This document shows positions 28,467 through 36,944 of a DNA stretch of 44,770 nt, in pieces. The DNA is from Stramenopiles sp. TOSAG23-6. Lineage: Eukaryota > Sar. The notes under the pieces were generated by a model, which had not been told where the DNA came from, did not search any database, and saw only the letters and a list, made by a program, of their open reading frames with translations. Both the position numbers and the translations under genes were made by a program. The DNA is taken from NCBI GenBank assembly GCA_900128565.1, contig LT635929.1, positions 1-44,770 on the forward strand. Direction: 5' to 3'. How positions within the stretch are numbered: position 1 is the first letter of the stretch; the number at the start of each line of letters is the position of its first letter.

Positions 28467-29063
28467 ATGCCATCCAATAAATGGACGAACTTCGTTGTTG
28501 TCGGTGCTGTTACTGGTGCTGTAGTTGCAGGTGCTGCGTATGTATATCAAAATTTCGCCAACCCAAAGTCAACTAAGGGAAGTAACAAATCTGAGAAGAC
28601 GTATATAATGATTAAGCCAGATGGTGTCCAGAGAGGACTTGTTGGCGAGATTGTTACTCGTTTTGAAGAAAAGGGTTTCAAACTTGTTGCTTTTAAGATG
28701 ATGAAAGCTTCGCGCCAACTCCTTGAAAAGCATTACTCTGACCTGAAAGGAAAAAAATTCTTTTCAGGTTTGATAACGTATATGCTTTCAGGACCTGTCG
28801 TCTGCATGGTGTGGGAAGGTACCGGTGCAGTAAAGACAGGACGTGTTATGCTAGGCGCAACTGACCCTGCAAAATCAGTACAGGGTTCTATCCGAGGAGA
28901 CTTGTGTATTTCTGTTGGTAAAAATATATGTCACGGGTCTGATTCTGTTAATAGTGCAAAGTCTGAAATTGCTCTTTGGTTTCCAGAAGGTAAAAACACA
29001 GATCCGAAGGTATGTGACTGGGTCAGTCATCATGACCCGTGGATTTATGAAGCTGGGCGATAA
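28467..29063 (+). CDS. nucleoside diphosphate kinase with N-terminal membrane anchor
   Basis: ATG 28467 gives 198 residues. It transfers the gamma phosphate between nucleoside triphosphates and diphosphates through a phospho-histidine. A hydrophobic N-terminus ([19 protein letters not shown], about 10-28) precedes the catalytic domain: [55 protein letters not shown], and the active-site motif NICHGSDS with the catalytic His near 152. The anchor suggests attachment to mitochondrial or other membrane; cytosolic NDKs are about 150 residues and lack it. No intron. Confidence 0.95.
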   Translation: MPSNKWTNFVVVGAVTGAVVAGAAYVYQNFANPKSTKGSNKSEKTYIMIKPDGVQRGLVGEIVTRFEEKGFKLVAFKMMKASRQLLEKHYSDLKGKKFFSGLITYMLSGPVVCMVWEGTGAVKTGRVMLGATDPAKSVQGSIRGDLCISVGKNICHGSDSVNSAKSEIALWFPEGKNTDPKVCDWVSHHDPWIYEAGR

Positions 29064-29068
29064 ATGTA

Positions 29069-29114
29069 GCGATAGATTGTGGTATAATTTGGCGATAGAT
29101 TGTGGTATAATTTG
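29069..29114. repeat. 23-bp tandem duplication just past the NDK stop
   Basis: GCGATAGATTGTGGTATAAT plus TTG occurs at 29069-29091 and 29092-29114. The preceding GCGATAAATGTA at the stop codon looks like a degenerate extra unit. Confidence 0.85.
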
Positions 29115-29217
29115 TAGATAAATGTGAGATCAATTTTGAATTATGCTTTTAATGAAGAAATGAAGTCTTTGTGTTGTATTTACTAAATAAATTTGAACTG
29201 TTTGAACAATATAAAAT

Positions 29218-30465
29218 TTACTCAACTGACTTTGGTATAAAGACTTGTGCCTGAGCATTGAACTTAGTTACATTATTTAAAGGACAATTTGTACCAAAGT
29301 ACTCATGCTGGTTTTCTCCATATGTAGGGTTAGGGTTTTCTCCATATGTAGGGTTAGGGTTTTCTCCATATGTAGGGTTAGGGTTATTATTCATATGTTC
29401 AATTGTGTGGTACATTTCATTGTCACTGTTTGTCCATAATGTAGTTGAATAAACATCATTATCTTCAGGATAAATTCCAGTCACTATAGGTAAAAAATGA
29501 AGTTTTGCCAAATCTGTTAAACCAATGTAAGACAAACTAGATAACCGACGAGGGTTAGGGTTACGACGTGAATTCGACCGACGAGTTGAAAAGTTAGAGT
29601 TTCTATGACGACGACGTAAATTATTTTTCGTATTATTTTTTTTCGTATTAGTAAAATCCCGTGTTTTTATGTTTGAATCATAATTTGAATCATAATTTGA
29701 ATCATAATTTGAATCATAATTTGAATCATAATTCATAGTGAATATATCGACGTTGCTTCTAATAAAACATTCAATTACAAAATTTAAAATTCCAGTTGTA
29801 TTATAATCAGATCTAGGTAAATTAGGTGCCAACGCTTGAAGACAAATATCTTTGCCATATCCCCCAAGACAGCCACATATAGCTGTTAATTGAGTCATTC
29901 GACCAAAAGTAGAGTTTTTCGACGTGTCATACGGAGGACCAAGAGATCTTTTCAGAATGAATATAGCAACGTGTTCTACAATACATCTTTCTGTTAGTTT
30001 GAAATTTCCAGGAATATACCATTCGGGAAGCTCCTGTACGTTTTGAGAATTGACTCTGTTATCACTCCTATCACTCTGAAATGAAGCCATTGACACATCT
30101 GATATTGATGTAGTAGAGCCATCTACACTTTCACCATCAGATACAATTTCGTGCTCTACATTAGGACGATTCGGACTGCTAGGTTTGCTAAATTCACTTG
30201 AAGAAGAAGAACTGTAAACAGCACTTGACGAACTTACATCGGTACAATCCGGTTCATGAAATAACTTATGACTTAAAGGAGACTGTGATTGTGTAAAGAA
30301 ACTGTCTGCTGCATGTTGATTGGTCTGAAATCCAGAGTAAGTATTCCAATGATAGAAATAATCGAGGTGGGTTGAAGATATTTGATCCCATTGTTGTTGT
30401 AGAGGCATATTATTCACACTTCTCGAACGACGTGAATGTGTCTCCTTTCTGAGGTTACGACGCAT
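29218..30465 (-). CDS. unknown Ser/Asn-rich protein with NPNPTYGE and YDSN repeats
   Basis: ATG 30465 gives 415 residues. An Arg/Ser-rich start (MRRNLRKETHSRRSRS) is followed by a Ser-rich disordered part. A better-folded segment around 145-235 contains PEWYIPGNFKLTERCIVEHV and LTAICGCLGGYGKDICLQAL. A YDSN run of five, a basic stretch (RRRHRNSNFSTRRSNSRR) and three NPNPTYGE units encoded by telomere-like repeats complete it. I recognise no family. It is convergent with NDK. Confidence 0.6.
   Translation of the reverse strand: MRRNLRKETHSRRSRSVNNMPLQQQWDQISSTHLDYFYHWNTYSGFQTNQHAADSFFTQSQSPLSHKLFHEPDCTDVSSSSAVYSSSSSSEFSKPSSPNRPNVEHEIVSDGESVDGSTTSISDVSMASFQSDRSDNRVNSQNVQELPEWYIPGNFKLTERCIVEHVAIFILKRSLGPPYDTSKNSTFGRMTQLTAICGCLGGYGKDICLQALAPNLPRSDYNTTGILNFVIECFIRSNVDIFTMNYDSNYDSNYDSNYDSNYDSNIKTRDFTNTKKNNTKNNLRRRHRNSNFSTRRSNSRRNPNPRRLSSLSYIGLTDLAKLHFLPIVTGIYPEDNDVYSTTLWTNSDNEMYHTIEHMNNNPNPTYGENPNPTYGENPNPTYGENQHEYFGTNCPLNNVTKFNAQAQVFIPKSVE
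29312..29383. repeat. 24-bp repeat containing telomere-like GGGTTAGGG, three copies
   Basis: Three 24-bp units (29312-29335, 29336-29359, 29360-29383), each containing TAGGGTTAGGG, encode NPNPTYGE on the minus strand. A further AGGGTTAGGGTT lies at 29551-29562 and encodes NPNP. Confidence 0.93.
29672..29731. repeat. 12-bp tandem repeat, five copies (YDSN)
   Basis: TTTGAATCATAA is repeated five times and encodes the YDSN run. Confidence 0.93.
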
Positions 30466-30746
30466 CAGTGGGATATCAATAGAGCTATTTTGAACTGTGT
30501 ATCCGCACGAGCCACACGAGATACTTTTTTGTACGTGAGAGATAGCTGAGTTCCGCTTTTATTGTTTCTAAAAAATAGTTGACGTAAAAAACGATTGACC
30601 AATTTAGTGAAGGTAGAGTGTTGTGAGTGACACCAATAAAAATTGCAGGGAGAAATCGAATGGCGCATATATATCAGGTATTATTATTACAATTATAAAA
30701 TGAGCAGGTTTGTACAACAATGAAATTTTTTTTTATTTTTTGTTTT

Positions 30747-33700
30747 TTACCTTCCACTTGCATTCCTCTCTAACGATAATCTAAGGACATCAATCTGTCC
30801 ACTCAACCCCTCAATTTCTTCTTGTAAATGTTTATTTTCACCATGTGCACGATCTAATTCTTCTTCTTTAGCTCCCATTATTTCAAGTAGTACAGAATGT
30901 TTCATTTTTATATCCTTTGTAAATCCTAATAATTTTTTCTCATTTTCACGAGATTTTTCAAGTTCAGTTTTACATTTTTCTTCTTTATCTGTAGCAGCTA
31001 CTAAACTATTTATCAATTCTCTATGATTATTTTCTAATTGGAAAATCTTTCGTTGGAGGGTCCGTATTTCATTAGATTTTATACCAAGTAATCTTCTTGC
31101 CTTTAACAACTCTAAAGCATCTGATGTATTTTTAGTATTTTTTGGGATTTCATTTGTATTACTATTCATATCATCAGTCAAATCTTCAGTATCATTTGTC
31201 ATTGTACCATTTTCAACACTTTTAGAAATTTCATTATTTTCGAGAGAATTATCTTGTGGAATGTTATTTGGTGTAGCATTTGTAGCAAAACTGACTTTAA
31301 ATTTTGTCTGACATTGCAAAAGTTCAAATTCCAAATTATTAATTCGACTTTTTGCTGAAAGTAGGTTTTTTTTTAATGTAGTTATTGACGTAGCATGATC
31401 CTGTATAGATTTCGTTCGCTCAGCACGAATACTGTCTAAAAGTTCCGACAAACCAGCAGCTTGTTGTTTTTCTTTTATTCTCATTTCTTCAAGTGATTTA
31501 ACTTCAACTATTTTCTTTTCCAATTTTGTAGAGATTTTCTCCATCGTTTGAATCGCATTTTCTTTTTCTAAAACAGCTGACTCTAAACGTTTTTCAGCAT
31601 CATTTCTTTTCATTCGATCTTGATGAGCCATACTTTCAGCAACACTGACTTTACCTTGTAAAATATTTTCCATATTTGCTGACACTGCAGCAGCAGCATC
31701 ACTTTCAGCGCGGAGTGTCTGTAATTGAATGACTAATGGTCGCGTAGCATCTGCGTTTGAAGAAATCACTTCTTGGTGACGTAATTCTACAGTTCGTAGT
31801 TTATTTCGTAGTTCTTTGATCTCATTCCGAAAACTTTCACTTCTTTGATGGTTTTCTTTTCTAGATGTTTCAATTTGTTGCTGTAACATACTTATTTCTG
31901 CTAATAAGGAATCAATTCTATCAATTGATGATTTTGTGTATTTGCTTTTTTCATTTGCCTGCTCTTCCTCATGAGCTTTTAATTTTGTCTGCGCTACTTC
32001 AGAAATCTTCTTAGCATCAGATAAACTTAACGCTGCATCTTCAATGAGTTTTTGAGTCGACTCTTTTGTCTCTTTTAACTCTCGCTTCAAAGATAAAACT
32101 AAAGTTTCTGCTGTTTCCCAATTTTTTTTTAAATCCACAGCATTTGATTTCTGGTTGTCATGTGCTTCATTTAATTCGAGAAATTCTTTTTCTTTTATTG
32201 AAAGTTTGTTTTGTACAGATAATGCTCTCTGACGGTGTTTCAAACTTTCTTCACGTAATAAAGATAATATATTGTGAAAAAATATTTTTTTTTTACTACG
32301 TAATCGTTAGGTACAAAATTTCGTATGAAAAAAAAACAAATTTTGAAATTCAATATAAAAACGTACATTCTTTCTTTGTTTCAGCCAAAGAATTTATCGT
32401 TTCATTCATACTCGCTTCTGCATTAGCTGCGCGAGAATGTAATTCTCCAAATTCTCGTTGCCTTTTTGCTAACTGGCGCTCACGTACAACTACTTTTTGT
32501 TCAAGCAAAGAAGTTTTTTTATCCGCTTCTAGAACGGATTTATTGAATAAATTAACTTTTTTGGTCAATTTTTCTACTTCTTGTATTTTACTTCTCAGTA
32601 AATCTTTGGAATTTTTTAATTCTAACCGAATCTCTGCAATTTCATCTATTGTATCACTCATCAATATTCCATCCACTGAAATTTTATTATCATCATTTTT
32701 TAATTTAGTTTCTTGTATTTGTGTTTTTTGTATACAAATATCCTTATTATTATTGCTATCATTATTATTTTCTTCTTCGTTGTCGATTGTAAGAGTTTTA
32801 TCATCAGACGTTCTATTGACAATAACACCATTGCTATTCTTATCCATTTTATTATCATCATCAGGTATTGTTGTAGTACCACCAGTGCTTGTAGAAGCAA
32901 CAACAGCAACTTTATCAGAAATAGATGCATTACTATTTGTACTGCCACTACTACTGACACCTTCAACAAAAACAACTTTATGTTTTTCAGTTAACTCAAA
33001 TATTTCATTTCGGAGTTTTTCCGTTGTTTTCTTTTCTTCAGATAAATCAATTTCAAACTGTTGGGCAGAAATAAGTTTAGACTTCTGCGTTTCGAATGCA
33101 ACTTTAAATTTATGCGCGATTGCTTTAAGCCTTTCCATTCTAGATTTCATTTCATCTTTTTCTTTCGTTGACTGTACATGCTGTTTCTCCAGAGAAGAAG
33201 TTTTTTCCTTTTCTGACTCAAGTTCATCGGTCAACTTAGAATTTACACCAACCATTGTTTGAAGTTGCTCTTCACGCTTCTTTAATGCAAATTTCAATTG
33301 TTTGATTTCATTCGACTGTATCTTTAGACGGGATTCTAAGTCATCAACAGGAACAACTATTGTTGATTTAGCAGAGTCATCAATAGGAACAACTGTTGTT
33401 GAATCAGCAGAGTCATCAATAGGAACAACTGTAGTTGATTCAGCAGAGTCATCAATAGGAACAACTGTAGTTGATTCAGCAGAGTCGTCTCTGTGTTCTG
33501 TGGGTCCCGTTGACAAGCTTGAGGATAAATCACCATCTTTCGTATTATCAATTATTAGGTCTTGTTTTGATTGTATAGGCTTTTCTTCAGGTAAACTATC
33601 CTTTTTGAGGCTATTTTCAGGTGTGGTAGAGTCTTGGACAAGTGAAGAAACTGATACCCCAGGAAGATCTTTGGTGGCGGAGTCAACTGGTAATTCCTTA

Positions 33701-33849
33701 CCAGTTCCATTTTCTATATTTCTTTTACCTGATACACCATTCGCTATAGCTTCTATCTTGTTAACACCAACAGCATTATCAAAGTGAGCCTCCATGTTCT
33801 TATGCATCTGGGCTGCACTATCCAATACAGCAGAAAAGCTATCCCACAT
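30747..33849 (-). CDS. TMF-like golgin, long coiled coil
   Basis: Exons 33849-32367 and 32266-30747 give 1000 residues. The start MWDSFSAVLDSAAQMHKNME recalls the N-terminus of TMF/golgin proteins. Most of the rest is coiled coil (LKFALKKREEQLQTMVGVN, KKREFGELHSRAANAEASMN and the second exon). The C-terminal HSVLLEIMGAKEEELDRAHG resembles the end of the TATA-element modulatory factor domain (LLELLGEKxEEVEEL). TMF proteins tether vesicles at the Golgi through Rab6. Four 12-residue DDSAESTTVVPI repeats lie near 125-175. Coiled-coil similarity is easily misleading, so the family is a moderate call. The two exons had the appearance of separate genes. Confidence 0.6.
32267..32366 (-). repeat. introner-like intron copy (100 nt) in golgin gene
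   Basis: On the minus strand it begins GTACGTTTTTATATTG, has the core ATACGAAATTTTGTACCTAAC (one mismatch in the palindrome) and ends TTTTTTCACAATATAT. Phase 1 (GAA T|TA TCT). Removal joins ..LAETKKE to LSLLREESLKHRQ in an unbroken coiled coil. Confidence 0.87.
33340..33483. repeat. in-frame 36-bp repeat, four copies, in golgin gene
   Basis: Four 36-bp units encode DDSAESTTVVPI and variants; the outermost is most diverged. Confidence 0.92.
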
Positions 33850-34339
33850 TGTTCAAACTTTGAATATCAAAATCAAAAAGAAGTAACTGACCTACGCTCG
33901 TTTATACAATACTCTAATTAACGTTATACAAATAGGAGCAAAGATGTTGAAGCATATAATCCAATGATTAACTTGTTACAGACTTGTTGGGTAGTTTTCT
34001 TTCAATGTCATTCCCCAGCGTAAAATAGTCTTGGTGAGTCCTTGGGTGTATGAATTTATGTGGCCGCCAAAGAGATCTGATTCAGAGAGAGAGAGAGAGG
34101 AGGAACTGAACATTGGGAACAGGTTTGTGTTTGCCGAAGAAAATTTGAAATTCTTTCGTTTCAGGCAAATATATATAGGAATTCATATGTCTGTCACGTG
34201 ATTGTTCGTAAATATAACTGTTACAACAACAGAGAACTAAATACTGCATAGATCTGTAAATGGCATCCAAAAGTCTCCTTCATCTAGTTTCCGTCAATTT
34301 TTAAATCTGCAATTACTGTATTATTGACTTGCAAAAATT
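33850..34339. promoter_or_regulatory. divergent promoter, golgin and RING-MFS gene
   Basis: This 490-bp gap holds a GA dinucleotide run (about 34084-34099) and a CACGTG box at 34195-34200, the second such box among the divergent gaps. A 62-codon minus-strand ORF here has no recognisable features. Confidence 0.4.
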
Positions 34340-36802
34340 ATGGAAAAAATGCTACCTGAAAATTTTTATAGATATGACAAGGGAATTTTTCTGAATGAAG
34401 AAAATGAAAAGATACAAAAATATCGTAGAAACTACCGCAAGTGGAGACTTCGTGGAAGCACGGGGGCAGTGGGCGAGGTCGGTGATTGTATTAGTGATCC
34501 TTTACAGTATTCACATGATATTATTATTGATGTCGACAAAGTAAATTGTGCAATATGTCAGAAAGAAGCGCGTTGCCCAGTTTCACTGAAATGTGCAGGA
34601 CATCATATATTTTGTTGGAAATGTCTAAAGCTTGCTGACTCAGCACAAACAAAACGCGCTTGTCCTTTGTGTCGCGAAAGTCTTCAATCACTTGATCCAT
34701 CATATCACAATGTAGAAGTATTTAGAATGATGACATTACATGGAAAGAAGAAAACAAGAAACAAGTCTCTTCATTTAGAATTGAAGATACTTTCTGATGA
34801 TGAACCAGCAGATGAAAAGTACATAACGAAAAAGGAATATAATCTTGTTGAAACAAATTCACGTTTTGAAACGAAAGATAATTTATTAAAATCGGATGCT
34901 CCATTTCCGTGGAAGTTACTGCTGCCAACTCTATTTGTCACTGGTGTGGCAAATGTACGTTTTCATTTCAATTTCGAATTTTTTTCTTATACGAAATTTT
35001 GTACCTAACAAAAAACATTTGAATGAAAAATATTTTTCCAAAATATATTTAACTTGGACATTTCATACAGCTTACTTACCTTTCATGGTTGACTATGTAA
35101 ATAAAGAAAAATCATCCAATGCTTCCAATCCTAACCAGAATGATTCTTTAAATTCTGTAGGATATCAAATTGGCTGGATAATTGCTTGTATGTTTTCATT
35201 ATTTATTTCAAATTTATTTTTTTACTATGAAAATTTTGTACCTAATGAATTGTTTTTGACTAAAAAACAAATATTTTTCACAGAACTTCGTTTCAGTTTG
35301 GGCAATTGATATCTTCATATTCTTGGGGTCAAATTTGTGATAAATGGGGTCGAAAACCTACCCTATTGTTATCCTCGATGTGCTGCTGCATTTTCTTTGT
35401 TTTCTTTGGTTTCAGTAGAAAACTATGGACAATGTTATTATTTCGGTTTGGAAGTGGTGCTTTGAATGGTGTAGTAACAGTAAGTAAGTCTGTCATAGGA
35501 GATATTTGCTCTGGAATTCACATTGGTAAATGTTGGAGTCTTCTCGGAGCAATGTATGGATTTAGTCGCACATTTGGTCCAGCACTTGGTGAATCGTTGT
35601 CGCAACCATCTGATAAATATTCATATTTTAGTGATATTTCATTCTTTAGAGCTTATCCTTTTGCATTACCATCACTTTTTGTAGGTACATTTGCTTTCAT
35701 TGCATTTATTATTGGATTTTTCTATTTGAAGGAGACAAAACCACAAGATTATAAAAAGGATATAGAAATGCTGGACTTTGAATATGATGTAATAAAAACT
35801 AATGATGATACGCTAACCACTAGTGTGGAATATAATGTAATAAAGACTAATGATGATACTCTGAACACTAGTATGGAATATAATGTAATTAAGACTAATG
35901 ATGATACTCTAAACTCTAGTATTGAGATGGAAGCGAGGGATACACGTATTGACATAGATAATGCAACCAGCGTTGTTAAACAAATAGAAATTAGTGAAAA
36001 TGATACAACAAAGATAGATAATACTGTTAAATGTTATGATGATAACCCGAGTAGCAAGGATGAATCAAATACCAAACGAATACTGAAAGATCCAAACTGT
36101 GTCACAGCATTATCACTATATTTTTGGTTCGCAGCTGCAGAAGGTATCACATCAGTGGGTATTCCACTTTGGCTCATATCTTCAAATGAAGCTGGGGGTT
36201 TGGAGTACACTGCAAAAGATGTCTCATATCTCTATTCTATTGCTGGAGTTTTTGAGATCCCCTGGCAAATTTTTGTATTTCCTTTATTATCAAATACTTA
36301 TGGTTTCTTGTTTTTACTTCGGATGGCAATCTTTAGTTGGATTTCAGTCATTTTGACGATGCCTTTTATTGTACCATTATTTATTTCAAAAGATGAAACT
36401 GGAATTTCTACATCTACCACGAATACAGTTACATATTCTAATTCAGAAACTGATACAAATATAATAGTATGGTGTATAATTTGTATTTATTTCACTGTAA
36501 TAACAGTATGTCAAGTAACTTCATTCTATTCAATTTTCCCAATCATTAATGCTTCAGCTTCCAAAATGGATGTAGGGACTATCAATGGAATGTCACAAGT
36601 GATAGCAGCATTTGCTCGACTACTAGCCCCAATTATTGGTTCAAATATTGCTGCGTGGACAGCAACAACAGAATCGAATAAGAAGAAATTAAATGGAACT
36701 TCATATCCATATCATGCCATTTTATTTGGAGTTGCTGGAATATTTGCATCGGTTGTAATAAAACAAACATATAAAATCAAAGTATCAAAATTAAGAAAAT
36801 GA
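34340..36802 (+). CDS. RING finger fused to a major facilitator transporter
   Basis: Exons 34340-34954, 35049-35187 and 35289-36802 give 755 residues. The N-terminal part has a RING-HC finger (about 70-115: CAICQ, CAGHHIFCWKC, CPLCRESL). The rest is a 12-helix MFS transporter: the first helix spans the first junction (LLLPTLFVTGVAN-LTWTFHTAYLPFM), and the loop 2-3 signature GQLISSYSWGQICDKWGRKP is rebuilt across the second. The central loop has three 16-residue YNVIKTNDDTLNTS repeats. The transporter resembles ZIFL/TetA-type H+ antiporters; the substrate is unknown. A RING on a transporter suggests self-regulated ubiquitination or sorting (inference). The stop lies in a roughly 50-bp repeat. 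Confidence 0.82.
34955..35048 (+). repeat. introner-like intron copy 1 in RING-MFS gene (94 nt)
   Basis: It begins GTACGTTTTCATTTCAATTT, has ATACGAAATTTTGTACCTAAC and ends TTTTTCCAAAATATAT. Phase 0 between AAT and TTA. Its removal completes the first MFS helix. The AG at 35069-35070 would put the exon out of frame. Confidence 0.9.
35188..35288 (+). repeat. introner-like intron copy 2 in RING-MFS gene (101 nt)
   Basis: It begins GTATGTTTTCATTATTTA, has ATTTTGTACCTAAT and ends ATTTTTCACAGAACTT. Phase 1 (GCT T|CG TTT CAG TTT GGG). Two AGs lie close by (ending 35283 and 35296), but neither keeps the frame. The TT end preserves the MFS spacing before FGQLISSYSWG. The last CTT of the upstream exon equals the last CTT of the element. 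Confidence 0.82.
35780..35923. repeat. in-frame 48-bp repeat, three copies, in RING-MFS gene
   Basis: Units at 35780, 35828 and 35876 encode EYxVIKTNDDTLxTS in the central cytosolic loop of the transporter. Confidence 0.93.
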
Positions 36803-36930
36803 TTCATCGAAATAATAATAAAACATTTGTATAAAAATTAAGACAAAATAGTTCATCGAAATAATAATAAAACATGTAAAAAAGACAAAAAATAATTTAT
36901 CGAAATTAATAAAAAAGAGTAAAACATTGA
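36787..36930. repeat. roughly 50-bp degenerate tandem repeat across the RING-MFS stop
   Basis: Three units of about 48-50 bp, each with TTCATCGAAATAATAATAAAA or a variant. The first contains the TGA stop (36800-36802); the third is most diverged. Confidence 0.85.
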
Positions 36931-36944
36931 TTTTTCAAAAAAAA

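Noticed and set aside
30465-30668. 67-codon minus-strand frame directly upstream of the 29218-30465 gene
   Set aside because: No domain, ordinary composition for leader DNA; its stop overlaps the next ATG, which could be an upstream ORF but nothing supports a product.
32066-33262. 398-codon plus-strand open frame
   Set aside because: Antisense to the coiled-coil gene and running through an element; Leu/Ser/Phe-rich, as expected from the complement of a Glu/Lys/Ser-rich coding strand.
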